Source: Oscillospiraceae bacterium | GTDB taxonomy: Bacteria > Bacillota > Clostridia > Oscillospirales > Ruminococcaceae | Length of the DNA: 64,000 nucleotides | Direction: 5' to 3' | NCBI GenBank assembly: GCA_017847875.1 | Contig: JAGASN010000023.1 | Coordinates: 1 to 64,000 of the forward strand | Shown: positions 1-7,707 of the stretch, in pieces | How positions within the stretch are numbered: position 1 is the first letter of the stretch | Layout of the letters: every line of letters begins with the position of its first letter | Translations under genes and position numbers: made by a program | The notes under the pieces: model-generated | What the model saw: the letters and a program-made list of their open reading frames with translations, nothing else | What the model was told of the DNA's origin: nothing | Databases searched by the model: none

Positions 1-133
1 AATAAAACAGAATCAAGCGGTAAATTTGCAAAGAACAAAATAGATTTTGCTAATTAAATTATTTCAGCATCTTTAAGGTGCAGCAAGCAACAAGCCCTTA
101 CAGGGCGTTCCAAGCCACCCCTTTTAGGGGTGG
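1..133. other. 3' flank of the DtxR gene, no gene seen
   Basis: No open frame is supported here. The stretch holds two hairpins, AAGCCCTTACAGGGC and CCACCCCTTTTAGGGGTGG, the second ending just before the stop of the minus-strand repressor gene. They could form its 3' end. What lies further left is outside the window. Confidence 0.4.
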
Positions 134-508
134 TCATGACTCGCTTATTTTTTTATAATGTTCTTTCATACAGCGGAAGGTTTCTTCGCTTAAATCGTGT
201 TCGATTTTGCAGGAATCTTCCAATGCGGTTTTTTCATCAACGCCTATTGCCATAAGGAATTTTGAAATTACGATATGGCGTTCATAAACGCTTTCCGCAA
301 TTGCCCTTCCCTTTTCCGTAAGGGTTATCATATAATCTTCGTCCATATTGATATATCCGTTTTCGCGGAAATTTTTCATAGCGACGGAAACGGTTGGCTT
401 TGAATGTCCGAGTTCGTTGCAGATATCTATGGAACGGACCTGACCGTTTCTTTTTTGAATCACAAGAATAGCTTCAAGATAATCTTCACCGGACTGTCTT
501 ATCTGCAT
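134..508 (-). CDS. DtxR/MntR-family metal-dependent transcriptional repressor, short form
   Basis: A 124-residue cytosolic repressor that would bind DNA when loaded with Fe(II) or Mn(II). The N-terminal winged helix begins with GEDYLEAI, whose Asp and Glu match metal ligands of MntR. The dimerisation helices carry further ligand candidates in EHDLSEETF and KEHY. It is far shorter than DtxR/IdeR (about 230 residues) and lacks the SH3-like domain, so it is the MntR-type core. I chose the ATG at 508 rather than the longer frame because GGGGAG sits directly upstream. A sigma-A-like promoter precedes it. In Clostridia such short repressors often sit beside feoAB iron transport genes, but the expected neighbour would lie left of the window. 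Family call is firm; the metal is not determined. Confidence 0.88.
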   Translation of the reverse strand: MQIRQSGEDYLEAILVIQKRNGQVRSIDICNELGHSKPTVSVAMKNFRENGYINMDEDYMITLTEKGRAIAESVYERHIVISKFLMAIGVDEKTALEDSCKIEHDLSEETFRCMKEHYKKISES

Positions 509-539
509 CAAAAACTCCCCTTTCCGTTTATATACCTGT

Positions 540-568
540 ATCTTACTATAAAACGTTGATTTTTGCAA
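540..568 (-). promoter_or_regulatory. promoter of the DtxR-family gene
   Basis: Minus-strand TTGCAA (563-568) and TAAGAT (540-545) are separated by 17 bp, about 32 bp upstream of the chosen ATG. Confidence 0.6.
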
Positions 569-594
569 GACGATTTATTTTTTCACAAATATAT

Positions 595-626
595 AAAAAA
601 ACAGCCGGCTGCTGCCGGCTGTTTTA
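595..626. terminator. bidirectional terminator
   Basis: AACAGCCGGC-TGCT-GCCGGCTGTT with a T-run on the plus side and an A-run on the other. It separates the repressor promoter from the IS110 flank. Confidence 0.6.
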
Positions 627-654
627 ATTTGAATTAGTTTGATAATAATGCTAC

Positions 655-735
655 GGTTTCAAAAGGTTTCATTTGGTTTCACTCAAAAAATGAAACTATT
701 AAGCGGGTAGTGAAACTCTCTTTTAGGACTGAAAC
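655..735. repeat. array of three GGTTTCA and three inverted TGAAAC boxes
   Basis: GGTTTCA occurs at 655, 665 and 675, exactly 10 bp apart. TGAAAC follows in inverted orientation at 691, 711 and 730, about 20 bp apart. The spacing is near whole helical turns, as in a protein-binding array. It lies between the IS110 transposase and the terminator at 595. The rest of 627-866 is AT-rich with no gene. Confidence 0.7.
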
Positions 736-866
736 TACGCTAAACAGTTTGTCAAACCTGCTAATAAAAAGCAAGTACTTTTTTCAAATTTTTTTCTCCT
801 AAAAAAGAGTATAACAAATAAACCAGCATTTTTCATCTGGTTTGCCAAAAGTCTTTTTGCATTTAT

Positions 867-2063
867 TTATTGATACATTTCCATTACTCTTGCATAATAA
901 ATTCTCAAAAACTTATTGAATCCTGCAATCTTTGCGACTTTACATGCTTTTCCTTCATTCTGTTTCTTTTTAATAAAATCATATACAGGATCTCCATGTT
1001 TTTTCTGCATAACTAAGCAAGTCATTGTTTCGAATCCTACTTTTCGAAGTGTAGATGATCCTCTTTTTGATATATGCCTATCTGTTCCTGTAAACTTTCC
1101 AGATTGATACGGTGGAGCATCTATACCTGCATACGCTATAAGTGACTTCGCATTATGAAATCGTCGTACATCTCCAATTTCACCAATTAATCTTGCTGCT
1201 AAAACATCGCCTACGCCACCCATATCATGCACCACTTGATATTCAGGTAACATCTTGGCTATTTCGCTCATTCGTGTTAAAATCTGCGTGAGAGTGTCAT
1301 CCACTTCTCGAACTATTTTTACCGATTCCTGTACTAACATTTTGGTCGATGGGGTACTGGATGGTAAAGTTGGGATACCTTCTTTTGCCAGAGCATATAT
1401 CTGTTTAGCTTTGCTCTCATCCTGACGGTATCCTTTCTTTTTTGCCCATTTTGAATAACTCTCTAAAAATTGTTTTTCACTTTTCTTTGTAATGTTATCA
1501 AAATGCCAGTAGTCATAAGCAAAATCGGCTAATTTATCCTTTCCTGTGTACTTATTCCAATCACATAACAAAGTCTTTATACCAGGCATTGTCTGATCCA
1601 GCATATTTGCTAATGCCAATACATTCTCAACTCTAAACTTCATGTATTGACGATACTGGCGTCCTAATAACCTCAGTTCTAAGTAGTGTTCCTCACTCCC
1701 CTTAAAATCTGAAAGATGATACCAAAAATCAATTCCATAATTAGCAATTATCTTTGAATCGATTTTATCTGTCTTAGCATTTCGAATTCCTTGACATCGA
1801 TATCGTTTCATTTCTAATGGATTAACTAATGCTACAAAAAATCCTTTTTCCTTCAGATACGAAAGAATTGGAAGATGATATGCTCCTGTGGCTTCCATAA
1901 CTACTCTGATTTCTTCTTGTAACTCCTGTAATTCACCTACTAGTTTCGAAAGTTCTGATTCTGTATGTTGTACATCTTTCGGTTTCATAACAATCTCTCC
2001 ATATGGCTTTAATATACATACGGTACTTTTTTCTTTAGAAACATCAATCCCTACACTTATCAT
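867..2063 (-). mobile_element. IS110-family transposase (DEDD recombinase)
   Basis: A 398-residue transposase of the IS110 family. The N-terminal RuvC-like DEDD domain is visible: GIDVSKEKS (first Asp), VVMEATGAYH (Glu) and NAKTDKIDSKIIANYG (two Asp). The C-terminal Transposase_20 domain includes MGGVGDVLAARLIGEIGD and ISKRGSSTLRK with the candidate catalytic serine. The frame is complete. I chose the ATG at 2063, preceded by AGAGGAGGTTACCA, over the longer frame to 2135. IS110 elements lack classical terminal inverted repeats and usually leave no clear target duplication, so the ends cannot be fixed by eye. The roughly 250 bp upstream contain no gene and may encode the guide (bridge) RNA known from this family. 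Confidence 0.93.
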
Positions 2064-2320
2064 TGGTAACCTCCTCTGTTGTATTTGTAACTGTTTCCAT
2101 CCACACTTATTACGATTCATTTTCGTTAGTGACACGGAAGCCTACTCAGAGGTTCCAACCTGCTTAACCGAATTTTTATAACAAGGGAATGGCTGACTGT
2201 TTATCGAACGGATGTGATAACCCTATTGGAATTACGTCAGGCCAGTTGCTTCCCTCATTATATAAAAATAAGTGCAGATGTTTCATCAACATCTACACTT
2301 ATATAGTACGAAATTGGAAT
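2064..2320 (-). ncRNA. candidate IS110 non-coding end / bridge RNA region
   Basis: No gene. On the minus strand it contains the hairpin AAGTGTAGATGTT-GATG-AAACATCTGCACTT (about 2267-2300) followed by a T-rich run, then about 200 nt before the transposase start. IS110-group elements typically encode their bridge RNA in the non-coding end next to the recombinase. Assignment here is inference from family knowledge and position; guide loops were not resolved. Confidence 0.35.
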
Positions 2321-2872
2321 TTACTTAATTCTTCGCACTCTTTTACTTACCTGCTTCGCAAGAAGATACAGCAAATACCCAATGATGAAACCTAACGAAT
2401 TTAATAATAAATCATCAACATCGGATACCCTGTCATAAAAGGGAAGCTGTAAAATCTCAATGCATAAAGAAACACCAATACCTGCGGAAATGACTTTCCC
2501 GTGTGTATCCAACCTCTTGTATACACTGGGCCAAACAATTCCCAATGGGATAAACATTGCCGTATTTCCGATTACATTTATCAGAATGTCTCTCATTTCG
2601 GGATAATCAAACAGGTTAACAAACGGAATCCAATTTATCCGAAACGGATATACTTTTGCACTTTCATAAACAAGCGGTTGTATTTCTCCGTTTACTTTTG
2701 AAAATGGGAAAAAGGTAAACCGAGCAACAACGATAATGCAGACATATACCAAAAGCAGTTGTATTTCTCTCGTCCAATTTGCTCTTTTGGTTTTAATTGC
2801 ACATACCATTCTTACCAAACACCAAATGATACTTATGAACACTACCATTGATGTGTATGATATTTGAATCAT
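2321..2872 (-). CDS. VanZ-family membrane protein
   Basis: A 183-residue integral membrane protein with about five hydrophobic segments. VanZ features are clear: NVIGNTAMFIPLG, then a helix ending CIEILQL, then DVDDLLLNSLGFIIGY. VanZ itself gives low-level teicoplanin resistance by an unknown mechanism; most homologues have no assigned role. The ATG at 2872 has AAGGAGAAAACAA upstream, so the first 22 residues of the longer frame are unlikely. It stands alone beside the IS110 element with no other van-type gene near, so a resistance role should not be assumed. Confidence 0.88.
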   Translation of the reverse strand: MIQISYTSMVVFISIIWCLVRMVCAIKTKRANWTREIQLLLVYVCIIVVARFTFFPFSKVNGEIQPLVYESAKVYPFRINWIPFVNLFDYPEMRDILINVIGNTAMFIPLGIVWPSVYKRLDTHGKVISAGIGVSLCIEILQLPFYDRVSDVDDLLLNSLGFIIGYLLYLLAKQVSKRVRRIK

Positions 2873-2947
2873 TTGTTTTCTCCTTGTCAAATTCAAGTTT
2901 TTCGAATAGATTGTATCAAATTGCTGTGTGAATATCAACCAATATAG

Positions 2948-2990
2948 AAAAAAGCACGATGGTTTTGTATCAAAACCATCGTGCTTTTTT
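2948..2990. terminator. terminator beside the tRNA-Leu-like cassette
   Basis: AAGCACGATGGTTTTG-TATC-AAAACCATCGTGCTT flanked by A and T runs. On the minus strand it directly follows the CCA end of the partial tRNA-Leu copy. Confidence 0.75.
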
Positions 2991-3187
2991 TGGTGCAGAT
3001 GATGGGACTTGATAAGATTTTGCTTCGCAAAATCTTAATGCTTTGCTCGGCACTCGCTTGTTATAAACAAGACGAAATCATTTTGAATTTTTCGGTCGCT
3101 TCGTTTACTCTCGCAAATCTCTCCGGCTAAAAACGATTCACTGAATCGTTTTATTAACGCCGTCGTCCGGTTTGGTTCAAGTCCCTA
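2991..3187 (-). repeat. tRNA-Leu 3'-end mimic cassette, copy A
   Basis: On the minus strand this begins with GGGACTTGAACC (3174-3185), a T-arm half identical to that of the neighbouring tRNA-Leu(CAG). About 160 nt of hairpin-rich sequence follow, ending TCAAGTCCCATCATCTGCACCA, a copy of the last 22 nt of that tRNA including CCA. The 5' and 3' T-arm strands can pair (GGGACTTGA with TCAAGTCCC). Internal hairpins include AAAACGATTCAGTGAATCGTTTT and AAGATTTTGCGAAGCAAAATCTT. A second copy lies at 55555-55747 beside another tRNA-Leu. It could be a structured RNA or a small mobile element. Confidence 0.7.
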
Positions 3188-3190
3188 ACA

Positions 3191-3231
3191 TAAAAAAATA
3201 AAAGGGAACGGCAACGCCATTCCCTTTTATT
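3191..3231. terminator. terminator of tRNA-Leu(CAG)
   Basis: AAAAGGGAA-C-GGC-AAC-GCC-A-TTCCCTTTT, directly 3' of the tRNA on the minus strand. Confidence 0.7.
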
Positions 3232-3318
3232 TGGTGCAGATGATGGGACTTGAACCCACAAGGTGTTGCCACCACTGGAACCTGAATCCAGCGCGTCTGC
3301 CTATTCCGCCACATCTGC
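3232..3318 (-). tRNA. tRNA-Leu (anticodon CAG)
   Basis: Acceptor stem GCAGATG pairs with CATCTGC, discriminator A, encoded CCA. The anticodon arm CTGGA-TTCAGGT-TCCAG gives CAG, reading CUG. The long variable arm (TGGTGGCAACACC region) and T-arm GGGTTCAAGTCCC are as expected of a class II tRNA-Leu. Length is 87 nt with CCA. Confidence 0.95.
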
Positions 3319-3441
3319 ATTAGTATTAAATATTTTAACATTATAAATAAAAGCTGTCAAGCAAAATTAAAAAATGCGCTTATAATTTTGATTTTTCCGC
3401 GAAAACTAATATCAAAAAAACCGAAAGGAATGAAACAAAAA

Positions 3442-5127
3442 ATGTTTATAAAAAAAGCGCTTTCAATTCTGCTTGCCCTTCTTATTGTTTTAAGTTTCAG
3501 CGGCTGCGGAAACAGAAATGACGAAGAACAAAACGAACCAGACCCGGAAATCACCGAAGAGGACGAACTTGTTATCTATCATAATAACACAAATCTTGCT
3601 CCGATGCTGATGTCCCTGACCGAGGAATATTCAAAAGCCACCGGCAAGAAAATTTCCGCAAAACTTTCCGGAAACGATTTTCTCGGAGAAATGAAATCAA
3701 AAAGCGCCGCAATTTATGTTGTGGATACCCATTCCGATCTTTCAGATTGGCATTCCGGCGGACTTTTTACCGATTTTTTGAATGATACCGGCCTTTCTTC
3801 CCTGACTTCAAAAATCCCCGCCGGAATCCAGCTTAATCCCGCCGGAATCGGAAGTTACGGAATCCCCCTTGTGCTCGAAGGTTACGGCTATATTTTCGAT
3901 AAGGATATGCTTTCCGATATTTTCGGTGCGGAAAATTCCGAAAAGCTTGCCGACGATCTCCGTTCCTGTTCTTTCACAGAGTTCGAAGGCTTTGCCGCCG
4001 CTCTTGATACCTGGATTTCCGCCCCTTCCGAAGCGGAAATTACCCTTGGCGGCGATAAATATACCTTCGCGAAGGAAAAAACCGGAAAAGCCGCAAACCT
4101 CACCGGCGTTTTTTCTCTCAACAGCGAAAGCACCCGGGCAATGGAACATCTTCTCAGCTCCGCCCTTGCGGCAAAATTCCAAAGTCGTTATGAAGTTATG
4201 ACTGCGCCGGAAGAAACCGTTTCCGAAATGGAAGATATTTTTAAAGCCTATGCGGAAGTTCTGGATTTCCAGACAAGCCACATCGCCGGAGCGGAAGGAA
4301 GCATCGGCCGCGGAGATGAATTCACCGGCGGAGATTATAACTATTCAACCGCGGTGGATCTTTTCACCCGTGGAAATGCCCTTTTCTATCCCGGCGGAAC
4401 TTCCGACGCCGCGGATTTTGAAAAATCCGCCGAAGGTTTTTCAAAAAATCTCGATATAATCCCAATGAAACTTCCTCTTTCCGAAGATGAAATCACCGCC
4501 GCGGGAATGACTGCGGAAAAACTCCAAAGCTCAATCGTAATCGGAAGCAGATATTATATTGCGGTAAACCCCAAAGCAAGCGAAACTCTTTCCGCCGCCG
4601 CAAAAGAATTTATCAGCTGGCTCTATAATGAGGAAGCGGGAAAAACCGCCTATTCTTCCGCTTTCGGCGGCGTTCCCTTCAATTTTGAATATCTTATGAG
4701 CGGAAACGCCGAGGAAGTTCCGGAAACGGAAAATCCTTCCGGAAACGAAGGCACATCTTCCGAAAACGAAGGCGCATCCTCCGAAACCGAAAGCGAAGCG
4801 GTTTCTCCCGAAAGCAAGAGTTCAAAAACTTCCTCCGAAGAAAACAAAACCGAAGAAAATCCGGAAATGGTCGGCCCGATGAACCCAAGCCACAAAATTT
4901 CCGGAAGCCTTATGAATTCCGTTGCGGAATATTATTCCGCCGGAAACTGGATACCGGATCTTTCCTTTGCTCTTCCGGCGGACTTTGCGGAAAAAATTCT
5001 CGGCGAAAGTCTTTCGGATTTTTGGGGAATGGAAACCTGGGCGGATTCCGATCGCAAAAACTTTGTGGATACCCTGATCGGCGGCTGGAAAGAACGCCTT
5101 GATAAGGAAAATTCCGCCGTCGGCTAA
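3442..5127 (+). CDS. extracellular solute-binding lipoprotein, orphan
   Basis: A 561-residue lipoprotein resembling family 1 ABC-transporter substrate-binding proteins. The leader MFIKKALSILLALL ends in a lipobox SFSGC (Cys22). The body shows a periplasmic-binding layout: DELVIYHNNTN near the N-terminus, GSYGIPLVLEGYGYIFDKDML, and YYIAVNPKAS later. Residues about 420-475 form a Ser/Glu-rich linker, unusual inside this fold, splitting it into a main domain and a C-terminal part. No permease or ATPase is adjacent, so the substrate and partner transporter are unknown. Start choice: ATG 3442 lies after GAAAGGA; ATG 3430 abuts that site too closely. Confidence 0.75.
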   Translation: MFIKKALSILLALLIVLSFSGCGNRNDEEQNEPDPEITEEDELVIYHNNTNLAPMLMSLTEEYSKATGKKISAKLSGNDFLGEMKSKSAAIYVVDTHSDLSDWHSGGLFTDFLNDTGLSSLTSKIPAGIQLNPAGIGSYGIPLVLEGYGYIFDKDMLSDIFGAENSEKLADDLRSCSFTEFEGFAAALDTWISAPSEAEITLGGDKYTFAKEKTGKAANLTGVFSLNSESTRAMEHLLSSALAAKFQSRYEVMTAPEETVSEMEDIFKAYAEVLDFQTSHIAGAEGSIGRGDEFTGGDYNYSTAVDLFTRGNALFYPGGTSDAADFEKSAEGFSKNLDIIPMKLPLSEDEITAAGMTAEKLQSSIVIGSRYYIAVNPKASETLSAAAKEFISWLYNEEAGKTAYSSAFGGVPFNFEYLMSGNAEEVPETENPSGNEGTSSENEGASSETESEAVSPESKSSKTSSEENKTEENPEMVGPMNPSHKISGSLMNSVAEYYSAGNWIPDLSFALPADFAEKILGESLSDFWGMETWADSDRKNFVDTLIGGWKERLDKENSAVG

Positions 5128-5134
5128 ACCAAAA

Positions 5135-5184
5135 AGCCTTCCCAGAGGGGAAGGTGTCACCACAGGTGACGGATGAGGGATAAC
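5135..5184. repeat. composite palindromic repeat (CCTTCCC type)
   Basis: CCTTCCCagaGGGGAAGG followed by GTCACCacaGGTGAC and GGATGAGGGATAA. First member, from the left, of the dispersed family found in most gaps up to 54.5 kb. Confidence 0.85.
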
Positions 5185-5200
5185 CCCCGTCCAATAAAAA

Positions 5201-5238
5201 ACAATGAGCACGGTGCTCAGAGCCCCGTGCTCATTTTC
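5201..5238. terminator. lexA terminator
   Basis: AATGAGCACGG and CCGTGCTCATT form a stem immediately 3' of lexA on the minus strand. The GAGCACGG stem recurs in terminators at 39.5 and 52.1 kb. Confidence 0.75.
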
Positions 5239-5253
5239 TGAATTTTTGAAAAA

Positions 5254-5829
5254 TCAATCGTAACTTCTCATAACGGAAACAACTTTTCCGAGAATTTCAA
5301 CGGAATCAACGATAATCGGTTCATAATCATCGTTTTCCGGCTGAAGGCGGAAATGTCCGTCCTCTTTATAAAAGCGTTTTACCGTTGCGGAATCTTCAAC
5401 AAGCGCAACAACGATCTGACCGTTCTGTGCTTCGGGAGTTCTTCTGACAACAACAATGTCGCCGTCAAGAATTCCGCATTTTATCATGGAATTTCCGTGA
5501 ACGTGAAGGGCAAAAAGGTTTGCGGTGTCTCCCGCAAAGGGAACGTATTCGTCAACCTCTTCTTCCGCAAGAATCGGGGAACCAGCCGCAACGTGACCGA
5601 GAACGGGAATTGTTCCGGGAGGGGTTGTGTTCTTAATGGTTATAGCGCGGTTCTGGTTTTCGCCAATGGAAATTCTTCCGTCCGCCTGAAGTTCTTTAAG
5701 ATAGCGGTGAACGGTGGAGGTGGATTTTATATCAAGTTCGGCGCAAATTTCACGAACCGTGGGCGGATATCCGTTTTCCCTGATAAAATCCGTCATATAA
5801 TTAAAAATAGCTTCTGCCTTGTTTCCCAT
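5254..5829 (-). CDS. lexA: LexA SOS repressor
   Basis: A 191-residue repressor of the DNA-damage response. The N-terminal winged helix contains GYPPTVREICAELDIKSTSTV. The C-terminal S24 self-cleavage domain shows the Ala-Gly cleavage site in GHVAAGSPI, the catalytic Ser in HGNSMIKCG and the Lys in TVKRF. RecA filaments would trigger autocleavage and derepress SOS genes. The ATG at 5829 is chosen because AAAGGAG lies 12 nt upstream and the protein then begins MGNKAEAIF like other LexA proteins. Two LexA boxes overlap its upstream region, so autoregulation is likely. Confidence 0.97.
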   Translation of the reverse strand: MGNKAEAIFNYMTDFIRENGYPPTVREICAELDIKSTSTVHRYLKELQADGRISIGENQNRAITIKNTTPPGTIPVLGHVAAGSPILAEEEVDEYVPFAGDTANLFALHVHGNSMIKCGILDGDIVVVRRTPEAQNGQIVVALVEDSATVKRFYKEDGHFRLQPENDDYEPIIVDSVEILGKVVSVMRSYD

Positions 5830-5878
5830 AAAAAACAATCGCTCCTTTCGGCGGATATAATTATCCAAATGAATTATA

Positions 5879-5910
5879 GCACATATGTTCGGGTTTGTAA
5901 ACATATGTTC
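5879..5910. promoter_or_regulatory. two LexA (SOS) boxes upstream of lexA
   Basis: CGAACATATGTGC (minus strand, 5879-5891) and GAACATATGTTT (minus strand, 5899-5910) match the Firmicute box GAAC-N4-GTTC, the first with one mismatch in its second half. Their centres are about 20 bp apart, two helical turns, so two dimers would bind one face. Confidence 0.8.
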
Positions 5911-5982
5911 TGCAAAAATTTTGGTTGTTCATAAATTTCTTTCGGAAAATATTATGTTTCTTCACGGGTTGTTCACTTTTCC

Positions 5983-6013
5983 TTAACAAATAAAAAAATA
6001 AAGGTGCTATAAT
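5983..6013 (+). promoter_or_regulatory. promoter of the putative small RNA
   Basis: TTAACA (5983-5988), 19-bp spacer, TATAAT (6008-6013). The -10 is a perfect match; the spacer is slightly long. Confidence 0.55.
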
Positions 6014-6018
6014 ATAGA

Positions 6019-6132
6019 TGTACTCAAAAAGAGCCGCAAACTTTTTGAGTTACACCCTCCTCAAAAACTCAAACTAATTGACTTACAAAAAAAGAAAGAA
6101 CACCGGAACTGACCACTCCGGTGTTTTTTCTT
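6019..6132 (+). ncRNA. putative small regulatory RNA, about 114 nt
   Basis: Between lexA and adh lies a compact unit with its own promoter and a strong terminator, and no ORF of note. The 5' hairpin is CTCAAAAAG-N9-CTTTTTGAG. It is followed by an apparently single-stranded TTACACCCTCCTCAAAAAC, then the terminator AACACCGGA-N9-TCCGGTGTTTTTT. The CCCTCCTC stretch is complementary to GAGGAGG-type ribosome binding sites, as in trans-acting Firmicute small RNAs. I do not recognise a known family. The remaining gap (6133-6241) holds a TATAAT at 6190, probably for adh. Confidence 0.5.
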
Positions 6133-6241
6133 TTGTTAAAAATTTTTCTTTTTGTCAAAAAACGTCTTTCTTTTTAAAAATATATGATGTATAATGTATT
6201 CGGATAAGTTTCCCCATAAAACAAAATGGAGGATTTTTATA

Positions 6242-7414
6242 ATGCAGGAATTTGATTTAAAAACAAAAGTATATTTCGGCGAAAACGCTCTGGATCATCT
6301 TCTTGATAAGGACAGCAAATGCGCCTTCATCGTTGCGGACCCCTTTACGGTAAAAAGCGGTCTCATCAAACTTGTTACCGACCGCCTCGATGCAACCGAT
6401 GTTCCCTATCTTATCTATGATGACGTTGTTCCGGATCCCCCAATGGATAAAGTTATCGTCGGCGTAAAGGAAGCTCTCGATCTTCGTCCGGACTGCATAA
6501 TGGCCGTTGGCGGCGGCTCCGCAATAGATTTTACCAAGGCGGTAAAAATGTTTGCTCACCGCGCTGATCCAACCTTCGATCCGCCTTTTGTTGCAATTCC
6601 CACAACCAGCGGAACCGGAAGCGAAGTTACCGAAGTTTCCGTAATAACCGACCCGGTTAAAAAATCAAAATATCCTCTCGTTTCCGAAGAACTTATCGCC
6701 GACGTTGCAATTCTTGATGCGGAACTTGTAAAAACCGTTCCGAAAACCATAACCGCCGATACCGGTATGGATATCATCACCCACGCAATCGAAGCATTCG
6801 TAAGCACCGGCAACAGCGAATTTTCCGATGCACTTGCGGAAAGAGCAATAAAACTTTGCTGCCGCTATCTTTGCCGTTCCTATCTCAACGCAAACGATAT
6901 TGAAGCAAGGGGAAAAATCCACGTTGCTTCCTGCATGGCGGGAATGGCTTTTAACGAAGCAGGCCTTGGCCTTAACCACGGAATGGCTCACCAGCTTGGC
7001 GCAAGGTTCCACATTCCCCATGGCAGAGCAAACGCAATGCTCCTTCCCTGCATCATCAGCTATAACAGCGACATCACCAACATGACCATTCCGCATGATA
7101 ACCTTCCGGCATGCGTCAAAAAATATTGCGAAATTGCCGCTTCTCTCGGAATTGTAAACTTCAACGAAGTTTCCACCGTCCGTTCCTTTATGAACTATAT
7201 CAAGATCCTCACCAGAGAAATGGATATGCCCTGCTGCATCAAAGATGTCGGCGGAATTTCAAAAGAGGAATATTTTGCCGCAATTGACGAAATGGCCGAT
7301 GCCGCCCTTAAGGACGCAACCACAAGAACCAACCCCCGCGTTCCTGCAAAAGAAGACGTTGTTGCAATTTACGAAGCCCTTTGGGATCTCCACCGTGACG
7401 ACGAAAGATATTGA
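6242..7414 (+). CDS. iron-containing alcohol dehydrogenase (1-propanol/butanol dehydrogenase type)
   Basis: A 390-residue cytosolic group III alcohol dehydrogenase reducing aldehydes with NAD(P)H during fermentation. Nucleotide-binding GGGSAID(F)TKA and PTTSGTGSEVT are intact. The Fe ligands come from DTGMDIITHAIEAF, GLNHGMAHQLG and HIPHGRANAM. Overall it resembles PduQ/EutG-like enzymes of about 390 residues, but no pdu or eut genes are nearby. The ATG at 6242 has TGGAGGATTTTTATA upstream; the longer frame starts inside the promoter. It is monocistronic with its own terminator at 7429. Exact substrate cannot be read from sequence. Confidence 0.92.
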   Translation: MQEFDLKTKVYFGENALDHLLDKDSKCAFIVADPFTVKSGLIKLVTDRLDATDVPYLIYDDVVPDPPMDKVIVGVKEALDLRPDCIMAVGGGSAIDFTKAVKMFAHRADPTFDPPFVAIPTTSGTGSEVTEVSVITDPVKKSKYPLVSEELIADVAILDAELVKTVPKTITADTGMDIITHAIEAFVSTGNSEFSDALAERAIKLCCRYLCRSYLNANDIEARGKIHVASCMAGMAFNEAGLGLNHGMAHQLGARFHIPHGRANAMLLPCIISYNSDITNMTIPHDNLPACVKKYCEIAASLGIVNFNEVSTVRSFMNYIKILTREMDMPCCIKDVGGISKEEYFAAIDEMADAALKDATTRTNPRVPAKEDVVAIYEALWDLHRDDERY

Positions 7415-7428
7415 TTTTATAAAAAACA

Positions 7429-7460
7429 AAAAGCCCGGAAAATCCGGGCTTTTTCTTTTT
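7429..7460 (+). terminator. adh terminator
   Basis: AAAAAGCCCGG-AAAAT-CCGGGCTTTTT. Confidence 0.85.
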
Positions 7461-7465
7461 TTATA

Positions 7466-7626
7466 ACGCCTTCTCCTTGAGGAGACTCCCCTGCTAGGGG
7501 AGATGTTGAGCAAAGCGAAACAGAGGGGTCTGCCGTCTCCGGCGAGGAAAAGGTGTCACCGAAGGTGACGGAAGAGGGATAAACCCTGTCCCATTAAAAA
7601 CGGGCGGATAATATCCGCCCCTACAT
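7466..7626. repeat. nested composite palindromic repeat
   Basis: A CCTTCTCC..GGAAAAGG repeat whose loop contains a second complete repeat (ACTCCCCTGCTAGGGGAGATG through GTCTCCGGCGAGG). GTCACCgaaGGTGAC, GGAAGAGGGATAA and GGGCGGATAATATCCGCCC follow. The same nesting occurs at 34.3 kb. Confidence 0.85.
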
Positions 7627-7642
7627 TTTTGCAACAAAAACC

Positions 7643-7670
7643 TTGACCTTCCCCAAAAAACGGCTATACT
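7643..7670 (+). promoter_or_regulatory. promoter of the Sapep dipeptidase gene
   Basis: TTGACC (7643-7648), 16-bp spacer, TATACT (7665-7670). Confidence 0.6.
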
Positions 7671-7707
7671 TTAACTATGGATAAAACCGAAAGGAGATTT
7701 TTTAAAA

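Noticed and set aside
6133..6180. TTGTTAAAAATTTTT as a Rex redox operator for the alcohol dehydrogenase gene
   Set aside because: Only half of TTGTTAA-N4-TTAACAA is present; the second half does not match.
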